DNA of 64,000 bases from Phyto melanocephala (Eukaryota; Arthropoda; Insecta; Diptera; Rhinophoridae). Within the stretch, counting starts at the first letter, position 1. Every line of letters starts with the position of its first letter. The stretch lies in assembly GCA_941918925.1 (NCBI GenBank), contig OW799237.1, forward strand, positions 6,243,201 to 6,307,200, written 5' to 3'. Below are positions 35,246 to 47,559 of the stretch, piece after piece. The notes under the pieces were generated by a model. That model was not told the DNA's origin and made no database searches. It was given only the letters and a program-made list of their open reading frames with translations. The translations under genes were made by a program, and so were the position numbers.

Positions 35246-35390
35246 ATGAAGTTTGATAAAATGAAGTTTGATGAAATGAAGTTTGATGAAATGAAGTTTG
35301 ATGAAATGAAGTTTGATGAAATGAAGTTTGATGAAATGAAGTTTGATTAAATGAAGTTTGATGAAATGAAGTTTGATGAAATGAATTTAA
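35246..35390 (+). repeat. 15-bp minisatellite, ATGAAGTTTGATGAA x9
   Basis: Nine full units lie in perfect 15-bp phase from 35246. The first differs (GATAAA) and the seventh carries GATTAA. Because 15 is a multiple of 3, each unit reads MKFDE in one frame, broken by a stop in unit 7. No longer coding frame surrounds it. Confidence 0.9.
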
Positions 35391-37995
35391 TGTGTGGCCG
35401 TGCTAAGCAAATCAGAATATTATCAACACATACATATTGTACAATTTGATCAAATAGTTTGATGTGTGGCCATGACACTTTAGTGAATCGCAGTACAGAA
35501 CAGTTTTTTATATTCTAAAGTAGTGTTAATAATAATGAGATTTTAATTAAGCGCTTCCTATATTTATCTTTTATGTGAGATAAATCGAAATTCTTAATTC
35601 ATTTGAAATGCCATTAAGTGTAGTTTATAACACCGTACAAATGCCCATTGTAGCTTTGCTGGTTGACGTGTATCCGAAATGTCAAATTTTCCATGACTCT
35701 GGCGCATAAATCAGACTAAATTTAACTGATGGTTGTGGTTATTTTGCATAGACCTGTGACCTTAAAAAATCTCATAAGGAGAAGTTTAACAGGGTTAAAT
35801 CGCATAATACTGGTGGCCATTGTACATTACCTTTACGTAAGTCACTATGCCTTCAATGTATGTGTGTAAAATGTAGTATGAGCTGTGTAGAGCATAGCGT
35901 CGTCTTGTTGGTATCAATATGATACAATTTGGGGAAAATAAGTTGGAAGACCATCTACCTACGGCAATTACCATTGACAGTGTTGACCTGAAAAACGCTG
36001 TTCTAACAGTGACAAATTTTGCTAAATCAAATTTATCAATTGTACGGGTTGTTGAGTACTATTTCCAATGCTTTATGTTAATTTGGTACAAAACAAACAA
36101 AATTAATTAGAGATTTATCTGAATGGCCGCCATAAACTGTTTAAGCACAGAAGTCCCTATTGGAATACCCTTTATAAGAAATTTCTGTAAAAAGTTGCAA
36201 ATGACAAAGAAAAGTTGAACGCAATTAGAACATTTTTTTAATGTTTGTAAAAAAACCTTTCTAAACTTGCTATTAGAAACTAATTGTAGAGCTTGTAAGT
36301 CTATTTTACATTTGGCCAAAGACCAAAGCAGCTTGTTAACCGGCTATCCAAAAAAAAACTTCTGAAAATAAAATTGATTACGAGATTAATAATATTTAAA
36401 TTTATTTTTTTAACAAATTGCTTGCTTCAGTATTAAATTAAATTTTAATTTTTATTTCTCTTAATTTATTAAAAAAAAAAATCAAATATTGTCGACTTCT
36501 TAATAGCAAATATTTTATATTACTCCAGACAGTAAGTCAATTAGCCTGCCATAGTATAAGAGCCAAAGCCAGCAACCTGTTAAGTGATTTTAAAATTAGA
36601 TTTCTATACAAAAAAAAAAAAAAAAAAAAACAGTGTCTCCTGATGGTTTAAAGAGTCATAAACAAAGACTGGCTGAAGCTTTATTAGAGACATGACTAAG
36701 GATATTTAATAGTCTGTTTAATTGCTAGTTAAACAAGATAAATAGTTTATGTCTTTTTAATACACTTTTATTTATATTTTTTTTTTTACAGTTAAGTTGT
36801 TTTCGAAACAATTTCTTATTACAGGGAAAATGTTTGAAAATATGTACGAGTATGCGTAAAGAATATTTTATTTAATATTTTTCAAGTGTAATAAAGTCCT
36901 GCAATAATGGTATCTCTGAACATATTTAAGTTTGTACATGGTCATATAAATTTAGTTATTCCAACAGTTTTGAATATTTAAGCGATACAACAAACTACAG
37001 GCACTTCCAAATAGAAATTTAGTTTAGAGAGAAAAAGTTACACGATATAAAGAAAAAATTTGACCACTAACTACAACCTTGATTACTTAGGGACAGTAAA
37101 TTAAAAATAAAATTTAAAAAAAGTTAAACATTTAAAACATGAGAATATTCTTAAAGAGATAATTGCTTTCAAAATTGCCAGGTCTTCAAATATGCTTCTG
37201 AATGAGTAAGTATTTATGTTTGTCTGTGTGTGTATTTAATTTCTTATTATTAAATACTTAGGCAAATGTGTAAGTAATTTGATGACGTTGATGTTAGTCA
37301 TGTATTTCTATAAAGAATATATAAATATTTCTATGAAATATTGCATATAAGTATAAATTAAATATAATGAAGTAGATAATATTTGTTTAGTAAATACATA
37401 TGTATGAAAATGAATAAACGTATGTGTGTAAGTATGTTGACGTTTTTGTATACCCATACATTTAAACATACATATATGCAATAGGATAGGAGACAATTTA
37501 ATTTTGTAATTTCGTTATAATTAAATAATTTGAGAAATTCATATGAATATACCCAATGGGCACATAATATAGATGCTACACATTAAGGCAAACAGTTGGC
37601 AACAAAAGTAGGCAGACAATATGGGCAAATTTTTTGTACTTATATTAGGGTAAAAATGGTTTATTATAGTGTGAGTATAAAAAATGATTAAATTGCAAGT
37701 CCCTTTCCACGCATGCAACTGTGATTTCAGTAATTTTTTTAATATACCTTTTAAAATTGTGTTCGCGTTCACATAGTGATTTTTTTCCTACTTTCATATG
37801 TGCAACTTGCAATAGTAAAGTGTAAATTATAAAGACAAAATTTTGAGTATATAGAACTGTGTACTCATTTCAATTGCTCTTTTGTGTCTCTCTAACAAAT
37901 TTAAGAAGTTTAGATAAATTTGAATTACGCTGACTTAGCAATTTTCTTTAGAAAACTTGTCAACAATGTAATTTTTGTATAAAAAAAAAATTAAC
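35391..37995. other. Intergenic, including a patch of higher GC at 35600-36330
   Basis: 35600-36330 is less AT-rich and has the texture of a decayed element (broken frames containing LEDHLPTAITIDSVDLKNAV at 35944-36004), but no family is recognised. A run of about 21 A is at 36609-36630. The rest is AT-rich. Confidence 0.3.
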
Positions 37996-38114
37996 TACAG
38001 TTGAACTTCCATAACTTGAATCACGATTATTCCAAAACTTTGACTTACGGAGACTTCGAGTTACAGAATTTTTTGTTAAAATAGGATAAAAGGTTTTTTA
38101 TTATGTATTTTTAT

Positions 38115-38279
38115 TTAAAATAAAATTGATTCCTTATTTTTGAAAATTGTTGAGACCGTGCTTGCCGAGATACCATATTTATCAGCCTCTTCCTTTTTCT
38201 TTAATCCATCTTCGACGTCTTTTATAAGTTTATATTTTTCTTCAATTGAAAAGCATTTTAAAACACGTTTAGTTGCCAT
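38115..38279 (-). pseudogene. N-terminal Psq/CENP-B-type HTH of a Tigger transposase
   Basis: Translation from MATKRVLK gives CFSIEEKYKLIKDVEDGLKK, then ADKYGISASTVSTIFKNK. This is a helix-turn-helix of the pipsqueak/CENP-B N-terminal type, in which the second helix (SASTVSTIFKNK) recognises DNA at the transposon ends. The frame ends 54 codons after the start, so only the DNA-binding module remains. The DDE integrase domain is missing. Confidence 0.75.
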
Positions 38280-38537
38280 AATAATTAAAAAAAAAATTAA
38301 TTCAACATTCATCATCTAGCCCGAATTATCCATAGAACTGATACTTATGCAAACAAAAAGAAACAAATTTGTAATTCCCCGAAAAGAAAATAGAAATAGT
38401 ACGTAAAATAGACAAGCCAGCTTAAACAAACGAGAGTAAATCAAACAACCGATAACTATAACAAAAACAAAAACCCATTTAAACAAGCAAAATTCTTCGA
38501 GTTATAGAGTTCATGTGTATGTTTTTTGTTCAAGTTA

Positions 38538-39255
38538 TGCTCGGCGCACAATTGGGGCGAACGACGAATTTCGCCCAACAAGACGAACTCTTCGCTAAAG
38601 ATTCGTTGTGCAGATTCGTCGTGTGAAGCACAAAAATGACGAAAAAGTAACATCTTTTATAGTTGATAAAATTGTTTAGTGTTTGTGCAAAGAAAAAACA
38701 AAAATTATCGAAGAATTTAATTTTTTGTGAAACTCAACAAAACCATAAATATAATTTCTGTAATAAAAAAACTTGTTTACGTATAAGCAAACGTTTGCAA
38801 AGAATGTCGTGGGTTGGTGCATTAAAAAATAATAAAAATTTTGTTTGTGTATAATAGCTAATAGTGTGACCATATGGAAAAAAGATCACTTAATAGACTT
38901 GAACATTTGCAAAAACACAAATAAAAACAAATTTTTGTACTTAACTTTTTTATACTTATTCTAAACGTTTTAAAATAAAAAATAAAATAATTATTAAAGT
39001 AAAAACTAACTTTATTTTCTTAAAAAGTTGAGAAGTAAACCCAAATTTAATAAAAAATGGTCACCTTGTATCAATTTGTGCGTCGTTTGCCGGCGTAAGA
39101 AATAGAAATGAATCTAATGCAGAGTTTGCCGCGAATAGCGAACTTCGACTCAAGCCACAATTGTATGCATTCTCATATACACAAATATGTTTTATTTTTG
39201 ATGACGAATATTCGCGACGAAAAATTCGTCGTTCGTCCCAATTGTGCGCCGAGCA
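38538..39255. mobile_element. TTA-flanked MITE, copy 1 (PIF/Harbinger-like)
   Basis: The terminal inverted repeats start TGCTCGGCGCACAATTGGG(G/A)CGAACGACGAATTT. Direct TTA copies lie at 38535-38537 and 39256-39258, the three-base TWA target typical of PIF/Harbinger. Within the arms, CGTCGT / ACGACGAA motifs recur. It is 718 bp with no transposase. It lies inside the Tigger derivative and so is younger than it. A second copy lies at 51598-52324 in reverse orientation. Confidence 0.75.
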
Positions 39256-39378
39256 TTATGGAGAACTTCGACTTATGAAAGTTCGAGTTACGGAAGGAAA
39301 ATTGAATGTTCTTTTTACGCTACTGCCAACCAAATTAGTTCGAGTTAGAGAAGTTCGAGTTATGAAAATTCGACTGTA

Positions 39379-39962
39379 TTGTGTAATGTGAACAACTTTG
39401 CCTACAAGAAAAAAAAAAAAACACCTCTAATATAAAAAACGTTTTTTTTATGGTAAATTTTTTTATAATGTTACAAAATCTTCTACGGGAACGATGACCC
39501 CAATGTTACTCATAATTTTTTAAACAAATTGTTTTAAATATAAGAAACTTTTCTTTATAAAACTTATTAAGGGTGCAAAAAAAATTTTTTTGAAAAGACT
39601 TTTCGGCACAAAAGTTGTCCAAGACAACGTTTCGAGCATAATTTTAATAAAAAAGCTGCTGTTTAAAATGCGTAAAACTGTTCTATTAGAAGGGTGTGAA
39701 TTATGGGGGAACATTTTTTATGCCTAAATGATGTGCATATGCATATGACCATATTTTAAGTTTCTGTTCCACAGAAAAGTTGATCATAATATGAACAAAA
39801 TTCCTAAAAGACTGGTGACTATAATGCAAGCAATTCCTTTTAGACAAGTTGTAATGTTGCAGAATTGGTATAAAGGTTTTGGTAGCTCTTAAGATTCGCT
39901 AACTAAACTACTATTTAATGCTACGAATGTAAAACGATTCCGGCAGGTATTTTACATTTGAC
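39379..39962. other. AT-rich spacer between elements
   Basis: No gene. Phrases such as AGAAAAGTTGATCATAATATG (39774-39794) belong to the degenerate GTTGACCATAATGTG-type repeats seen elsewhere. Confidence 0.3.
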
Positions 39963-39965
39963 TAA

Positions 39966-40413
39966 TACTACATTTACACCTACACAAAATCTAGTACCTA
40001 CGGGATTTGAGCGAAATCTTGTTCATTTCTACCAGATTTCCCATAGAAAACGAAATCTATTTCGCCACTAGATTTTGGCAGAATATACTTAAAATCTAGT
40101 ACTACTTCGTGATGCAACTGTGGTTTTTATTAAATTGTAATAAAATATACTACGCAGCATAAAGAAAAATTCAATTATAATATATAAGGTGGTTGCAATT
40201 GCACAAGTACTTTATTGCTTAAATTTTTTTATTTGGAGTTTGAATTTTGGAGCTGTAGAGCATTGAGAGCCTCTCAGACCACCTTGTTAATAAATATACT
40301 GTTTTGACAACGAAATCTTGCAAAATGTCAAAAAACAGTGGTATAAACGGTATAGATTTTAATAAAGATTTTAAATCAAATCTACTAGTTTTCGCTCAGG
40401 TGTAAATGTAGTA
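39966..40413. mobile_element. TAA-flanked MITE (PIF/Harbinger-like)
   Basis: The ends TACTACATTTACACCT (39966) and AGGTGTAAATGTAGTA (to 40413) are inverted repeats. The homology extends further inward through CTAGTA and GAGCGAAA / TTTCGCTC. TAA flanks both sides (39963-39965 and 40414-40416). It is 448 bp and non-coding. Confidence 0.75.
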
Positions 40414-40830
40414 TAAATGTAATTAAAACAGTAAAATATATAATTTGGAAGATTTCGGATTAACAACAATTATGACGGTAAAACACGAACGTAAGCGATT
40501 TGGATAGCCTAACGCTTCGCTAATAAGAACAACGGTTCAATGATATGATTGCTAAAAGATTTTGGAAGCTCTTACATTCGGCTTAAACTATCTACGATGG
40601 TAAAATATGAACGTTAGATGATTTCCATAGCTCTTATGCTATAAAAACATAGACAACAGATAGCAGGCTATAAAGCTACATGACTACAACTATAGTTGTC
40701 TGCAATCGTTGCAGCGTAGTCAGCTGCTTAATTATATTGAAAACGACAGCGACACTGTTATAAGCGAATAAGAAATAGTCAAGCGGCGGCTACAGTTGCA
40801 AAATATTAAAATGGAATTTTTATTTCCATA

Positions 40831-41338
40831 CAGTATAACCTCCCTAATCCGGACAGATATAGTTCGACTCCTTGTCCGAATAACTGGATCGTCTGGACTA
40901 CAGAAAAAAAATTTAAAGGCCTTAAACTTAAGTATGTTTGGTTTTTATTACTACAAAATTTATTTAAATATATAAAAAGAAAAAAGGTTCATACAATTAA
41001 AAATTCATTTACAAAAAAGAAATGTCTAAAAATATGAACAAAATGATTAAAATATAAGCTAATTTTTCTTTGGATACAATTTTTATTATGCCGTTTTTCT
41101 GCCTTTTTTAAATTCTTTTAAAAATAATATTTCCTTATGAGTCGCATTTGTTTCCTCCAGAGAACTGTCGGAGTCTTGGTTTTCCTCAATATTTAAAATA
41201 ACTTACGATAACAAAAAAAACAAACACAAAACAAAGTAATGTTCGGATTTCAGAGGTAAAAGTTTTAAACTGTCCGAAACATTTAACTGTCCGGAGTACT
41301 GGATAGTCCGTATAAGCCGGACTACAGAGGTTATACTG
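40831..41338 (-). mobile_element. Second Tigger-type element, internally deleted
   Basis: CAGTATAACCTCCCTAATCC at 40831 and the inverted end GGTTATACTG to 41338 are flanked by TA on both sides (40829-40830 and 41339-41340). Subterminal GTCCGGA / TCCGGAC motifs repeat. On the minus strand 41195-41086 encodes an acidic then basic tail (NIEENQDSDSSLEETNATHK, ending GRKTA stop) like the C-terminus of Tigger transposases. The rest of the transposase is absent. It belongs to a different subfamily from the element at 37998. Confidence 0.75.
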
Positions 41339-41340
41339 TA

Positions 41341-43283
41341 TTCATAAAATTTAAATGAGTTCTTTTTTAAATTTTTTTTTTTATAAAATTTTTCATGAAA
41401 ATTTTTTTTTAAAACATACAAAAATTTCAAATACATTTTATTTTTATGAAAATTGCAAAATTGCAATTAACAAAATTAAAAAAATAACTTTTGTTTCTAA
41501 ATTTAATTTTTGAATTTTACGTTTTGACATTTTTAATTCACAACTTTTGTAATTAAATAAAAGACATACGTATTGTATAAACGGGGTAAACATTAAGTCT
41601 GACACCAATTCTAATGGTACATACAAACTTTGGAACATATGTTTATGCATAGTGTACAGTGATGTTTATGGTTTCATTTCATGTTTCATAAATAGTTTCA
41701 AAATTTTATAATAAATTTTCTGGTGGCATTGATGTTGAATTCATAGTGTGAATCGTTCTTTATTTTTTAATGGCTTCGTTCATTGAACATAACCGAGCTG
41801 TGAATATGAATGATTTTATAATGATTTTTGTTATGGTTTCATTGTTGGTTGCAGTTTGAGTGTCAAAATAGACAAATGTGTTTTGTAAACACGTTACAAA
41901 GTGTGTACCTACAATTAGCCGAAATTATCCACACAACTAGGCTGCTGGTAACATAATAATATATCGTCGGTGGCTAGCAAGCAATCGGCTACGCTCTGGA
42001 GTAAAACAGAATTAACAAGATTAAGAGTTTTTTGGTACTTACCATTCGGTTTTGCTCTGTGATAATAAAAAATTGACAAAATGAACATCTTACAAACCTA
42101 GAAGGGTGGTCGTGGTACCATGTAGATGTGTTGTCGTGAAAGCAGTCATTTTCATTTACACACTTGTATTCTAGTTTAGAAAGGTTGTAATCGGTAGCTT
42201 GGGGTTTGACTCGCACAGTTGGGCCACCTGAATGCCAAATCGGCTCCCCTTTTGGTGGCTACAATTTGGTTCTATTAAGTAGATAATTAAATAAACCAAA
42301 TGAGAATTATAACGTATTTTATATTGATTTTGTTATATTTTTTATATAGAACAGTATTAGAACGTTACAAAGTAGACCATAATGTAATGCAAAACTTCTG
42401 TAGAAAACTTGTCAACGATGTGAGCATCATTCCTATAGAACAGTTAACTATAATGTGAGCAATTATTTGACAGAAGATCTAACCTTAATACAAACATCTT
42501 TTCTATCAAAACTTCACCATTAGGTCAGAAAATTTTCTTTAGAAAAGTTGAGTTTTTTTTTATAGAAATGTCTTTGTCTTACTTTATTTTACTTTAATTT
42601 CCACTACACTGTTCATTTCGCAACCACAATATTTGCTTACAATTGACTTAGTGTTTAATTTCATTAGACCATCAATAGATCAATATTGTTATAAATAGTT
42701 ATTTTAAAATCCATTTATTTGATATAATAATTGGTTTCAAAAACTGCTTTTTAGTATTTCATATGTATAGACGAGCACGTATGTATAAGTAAATTTACAT
42801 AAATATTAGTTATGCATAAAATTGCTATTAATTATACATAATTATTTTCGTCAGCATATTATTTGCATATAAATAATATTCATTATATTGATTGCAATCG
42901 AAAGAAATTGTAAATAAATGTCTTATTTAATGTTAAAATAAATATTAAAGCATTTCTTAAGTGCAGAGGCAATTAAATAAACAAAACGTAAGAGACATTA
43001 TCTAGACGTATGAGTAATATTTAATTCAATGGCAATTAATTCTAATGTTTGTTTTGTTTTTTCAATCCCTTACTGTATACCGAATTGTGTTGGTCTTACA
43101 AAAGTATGATATGGGTAGAAAGATAAAGGGAGTAGTGTTGTTGGACATTTAATTTTTTTCACATTGTAAATAACAGGACAGACTTCTGCCGGGCTTTATT
43201 TCACATACCACCAGTATGACCACTATTTGAGTATATTTTTTCTATAAAATTTTTTGTATTCTTTTGTGTTTTTTTAAATTTGG
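41341..43283. other. Intergenic, degenerate repeat and AT-rich DNA
   Basis: At 42370-42570 phrases such as AGTAGACCATAATGT, ACTTGTCAACGATGTGAGCA and CAGTTAACTATAATGTGAGC recur about every 50 bp. No gene was recognised. The open frames at 41203-41650 and 41989-42216 have no domain. Confidence 0.35.
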
Positions 43284-43313
43284 GGTGGCGAAGCACACCG
43301 GGTATTAGCTAGT
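43284..43313 (+). mobile_element. Helitron-like 3' terminus
   Basis: The short stem GGTG(43284-43287)/CACC(43296-43299), with loop GCGAAGCA, is followed after about nine bases by CTAGT (43309-43313). That is the hairpin-plus-CTRRT layout of Helitron 3' ends. The 5' end and body were not identified, so this is a terminus only. The stem is short compared with typical Helitron hairpins. Confidence 0.45.
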
Positions 43314-43934
43314 ATGTATATAAATTACAGTTTTTCTTGGTAAATTAGGCCTGCTTTTTTTTGTTGCCATTGAATGAATATACACTATCTGCATGATTTT
43401 GTTGCTTTGGCGTATGTAAATTGGAAAAGTTTTTATTCTCCTAACATTAACTTCAAACTGTCCAATAACCATTGTTGGAATATTTAGAAATTATAAAATG
43501 TATATGGGGAATATTTACAAAAGCATATGTGTGAGTAAGTGTGCGTATATAACAGCAAGTATGATCACATGCATACATGTCAACACATATAAACATTTAA
43601 TTAAACAGGTGTGTTAAAATTTCTTGACTACCCTGTGAGCAATTAAAAGTTCCATGTAAATTTTTTCTATTACTTCTCTTAGAAGCATAGGACCTCCACA
43701 AAGCATCTATATCTTACACGGTTTGGCTCCGTTGTTATTGCTTATTTCCATGTAAGATTGTTTTGACTTAAATCTTTAAAAATGAGGCGTCGTCAGTTGT
43801 TTCTTGATCGACCATGGTTACTTGATCCCTGAGAATTTCTCTAACGTGCCATTTACCTTAATTTTTTATACATTATTTGCTTTAGCTTGGGTTTCTCATA
43901 TGTCATGTTTCATAGTTCTGTGATGTTGACGGTG

Positions 43935-45010
43935 TTAGGCCAATATATCTTTCATAGTAATCTGAGGCACTTTTAGTGATGATGTTAGGTACCAGTCGGA
44001 TTTTTCTGTCATACAACAGAATTGAGACTGTACATTTGTTTTGTCTGAATATTTATGAGCTTCTACATACTGAGCTTCTATACTGTCATTCGATATAATT
44101 GCTCTCTTTAGACAGAAGAAGCTATCTGCATACACGACTAGTTGGTTTTGCAGCATGACGTTTTCTGTGCCAGTGTTGCTAATTCTCATGACTTTGACAG
44201 AGATTTTGTGCGACATCAGGCAAATATAATTCGTATAATCCAAATCCTTGAGTTGGCATTTCATGTCATGCTTTTTGTTTGTGACTTTGCTTATGATCTC
44301 ATCTAGAACGATAATGATTGAAAGAGGTAAAGTTTTTGTGTTTTGCTTTATTCCACCGTTAGTGTGGAATGATTGGCTGCTGTTTTTGTTGTGAAGAACT
44401 GTGAGTTTCGGCATCTTCGTATAAAATTTATTTTATTGAAGTTAGTTTTGTGAGGGCACTCTATTTCTCCTCAATGCTTTCCATATAGCTGTTCATTTGA
44501 TTTTCCATATGAAAGATTTCTTGAAGTCGTTGAAAAGTACGTACAGGGGCGTGCAGATGGTTTTATTATAATGTGTAGAGTGTTGGTCTGATCTACACAG
44601 CTTTTATTTGGCCGGCAGCCTGTTTGTTTGTCTCCAAATATGTTCTTTATTATGTTTTGAAGCCATCTCTCCATGGCGACTACTAGTATCTTGCGTATGG
44701 TGTTAAGCAAAGTAATTATTCTCCAGTTGTTGTAGTCCAACAATGATGCCTTTTTTCTAGATATTAGGCAGCCTTTCTTTCTCTCGAGGCCTAAGTAATC
44801 CATCTTCGCCTGCTGCTCTTTTTTTTAATATTTCCATGGCCTCTTTTATCTCCTTCAACCTGAGATATGCTTAAGTTACTGTCTGCAGGACTGTTGTTAT
44901 CTTTTCCGCTCTCCTCAGCGGCATCGGTAATGCTACTAATTTCTTCGAAATGTTCTTTCCATCTTTGCATCTGTGCTAATGAATGACTAACACTAACATT
45001 AGGTATTCAT
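43935..45010 (-). pseudogene. Decayed non-LTR retrotransposon (reverse transcriptase)
   Basis: Reading the minus strand from about 45010: QMQRWKEHFEEISSIT (pre-RT linker); then NWRIITLLNTIRKILVVAME, QTGCRPNKSCVDQTNTLHII (RT fingers) and, after frameshifts, VLFNDFKKSF (the F.DF.KAFD palm box); and further on LQNQLVVYADSFFCLKRA, the equivalent of the YADD box. Order and spacing match a LINE reverse transcriptase. Several frameshifts and the loss of catalytic aspartates make it inactive. The NWRGITLLN / AGFRPNRSCVDQ style is common to several LINE clades, so none is assigned. Confidence 0.75.
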
Positions 45011-45030
45011 TTTTAGCTCCTTAAGCCTTT

Positions 45031-45412
45031 ATGGCAATACCATTATATTCAGAAAAACTTACTGTTAGGTCTGCTTTATGGCCCGGTAACAACTTTAATC
45101 AATATGTCTTCACAAATATCGATGGTCAGAACGTAATAGTAAACTGTGAGCGGTATAGAGACATGCTTACTAACTTTTACATGCCTCAATTGGAAGGCAG
45201 TAGATTGCAGACATGTGGTTTTAATATTTGATAAGCAAATAATTTTAAGAAATGTCTCTGCCACCTTGTAAATCCCAGGTCTATGCAGATAAGCCAAGAA
45301 CGATCCAGCAATTTAAAGCTTATATTCGACACGTTATCGCCGAAATACAGCCAGATTTACTGCGAAGGGTGTGCGAAAAATTAACCTTCATGTCCGGGCC
45401 ACATATTTAAAA
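45031..45412 (+). pseudogene. mariner/Tc1-type transposase remnant
   Basis: The first part reads KLTVRSALWPGNNFNQYVFT, then VIVNCERYRDMLTNFYMPQL, the strand-and-helix region around the second catalytic residue of IS630/mariner-type transposases. After a stop and a deletion of the third-acid region, a second frame reads KSQVYADKPRTIQQFKAYIR, then HVIAEIQPDLLRRVCEK, the characteristic C-terminal helices. The N-terminal HTH is absent. This is a dead fragment. Confidence 0.7.
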
Positions 45413-47555
45413 ATTCGTGTCATATAATTATTTTATTAATGTGAATATTAAAATCATTTTCTCTGAGTTATTACAATTTTAGTTTCTCTGCCTCTATAAA
45501 AAATACCTTATACTCGTACTGTGCACTTAAAATTTTTATAGAATTTGACGTTTTAACTTTTGATTAAAAATTTTTTTTCATAAAAAATAAAAATTTTTTA
45601 ACCAAAAATACATTTATAAAAATAAACTTCTTTACGTCCAAGCCTTTCAACGCTGTCGTTTTTTGTTCGATATTATAACGGACATATTGACATGTCCAAG
45701 TGGACCGATTTCGCTTATTTTCAATTCTAAGCATTTTGGACGTATTGAAAATGGTTTACTCTAATTTCATTCCCTTAAGTTTTTTAATTCAAGCTCTATT
45801 ATGATTTCAACAGACAGACGGAATACCAAAATCTATACACTAAAGATGAAACGAAATAGACTCCTAAGTAAGTACTCCAGAGGTATAAAAAATGTTGTCT
45901 TACACTGGCACACTTTGTGAATGATAAAATAAAACTTCCTTACGTTGCAGTGTATTTGCGGCTAGAAATTACTTGAAGGGTAAAGTCGCATGCATATGTG
46001 TGTGTACGTGTTGGTGGTGAGTGAATACTTAGAATAAAAATCTCTGTTTTAATTTCTAACAGGCTTATATTTGACTGAATTAGTTTCCTGTGCTTTATTT
46101 TCCATCAACATAATCGTTTGCTCTTGTTAAGTTGACAGCTCAAAACTGTTATTACACTTGTGGGAGTAGCAGAGTTTTTATTAGTACGTAACGGTGCGTG
46201 TGTAAAAATTGTACTTTTTTTAATATGCTTGTACGTGTATGATTCTAAATTGGCTAATAATATTGTTTTGTTTTTGTTTTTGTTTTTGTTACTTCTACTT
46301 TTATTTTGTTGCTCTTGCATGTTTTTTGATTTTTATTGCTAATGTTGTTGTCGGTTGGTTGGTTGGTTACTTGCTCGACGCTTTTTTTGCCCATACAATT
46401 TTAATCATTGTCGCCGTTATTGTTGTAATTGTTGTTGCTGGTGGTGATGTTTTACAAAATTTGCGTTTTTTGGTCGTTGTTGTTTTTTCTTAACATTTAT
46501 TCACCATTTCAGTCAAATTACATTTTATACAAGTACTTAAGTCAGTTGTTGTAAGTATGCGTGTGTGTGTGTGTGTGTGTACTGGCGTGAATGTTGCAAA
46601 TTGTATGGCAGTGGGAAAATTAAGTTTATGCCTGAGTACCCTCTACATGCAATAATGGAATTCTGGTCGTAGACGTTGCTGCCATTCATGTTAAACGTAT
46701 AAAAATGTTTGGGATTTTTGTGTTTGAGTGCGTTTTCGTAATTGTCATCGTCTCTTTCATTGGATATTATTAAAATTGTTGTAAGGATAACAACGTTTTA
46801 AAAACATTTTTTTCGATTACACTCTATATATGTTGTAGTGCTTTCTTGTAGATTTTTTGTTTGTGATTTGATGTCCTTTTTTTTGCATTTTGTAAGAGTG
46901 TTTTTTAAAAATGTCTTTATTGTTGTCTGTTTGTGCAGAAGTACGTTCATGGTTAAGAGATATCAATGAAAATGCCGTTTTCTGGGTTTTCTTTTTTTAA
47001 TATCAAGATTTAATTGAAATCAAAGAAAATTAAAAACGATTTAATTTGCAAAATTTTGCAGATTGGAAAATATAGTTTTTTTTTCTTTTTAAAAATGCGA
47101 ATGCTTAATATACAAAACTAGGTACCGTGGGAGAATTATAAATTTCCCAAGAAATTTACAATTTAGTTTTAAAGACTGCAGATTTGTGAACACACTCATG
47201 TCCTTAGCATTTATACTAAATTTCAGTAGATTAATTTCACTGTGACTTAAGTTCGGTAAATATTATTGCTTTAAAAACTCAACAATTTTGTTTTCAAAGG
47301 TTGTTGAAAAATTTAACCCTCTTATTTATAATAAATAAACTTTTTTTATGATAATGGACCTTAATGTTTGAATTGTAAATTTAAAGAATAACAAATTTTA
47401 AATTTTTGTATTTTTTTTTTATAAATTGTTAAAATTATTATTACACATCTGATGAAACTATACTCTGGATTATAGTCAGTAGTTTAAGCTGGACTATAGT
47501 CCAAGCTATAATCGCGTGAAATATGAAAAGATTTGAGTTAGTAACCGCCATGCTG
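45413..47555. other. Intergenic, TG-rich low complexity
   Basis: No supported gene. TTTTTG repeats at 46264-46292 and a GT microsatellite at 46559-46580 (about 11 repeats) are present. The open frames at 46105-46493 are products of simple-sequence DNA. Confidence 0.4.
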
Positions 47556-47559
47556 TACT

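Larger units (their letters stand above)
37998..39376 (-). mobile_element. pogo/Tigger-type DNA transposon derivative
   Basis: The left end is CAGTTGAACTTCCATAACTTG at 37998. The right end, read inward, is CAGTCGAATTTTCATAACTC from 39376. TA dinucleotides lie directly outside both (37996-37997 and 39377-39378), as expected for this superfamily. Subterminal copies of TTCGAGTTA occur at both ends. The minus strand encodes the N-terminal DNA-binding domain of a CENP-B/Tigger transposase at 38279-38115. The catalytic part is deleted, and a different MITE (38538-39255) is inserted in the 5' part. Confidence 0.8.

Noticed and set aside
38456..38653. Protein-like frame LLFRHFCASHDESAQRIF, also seen at 52193-52429
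   Set aside because: It is the shared arm of the MITE read in both copies. The similarity reflects the repeat, not selection on protein.
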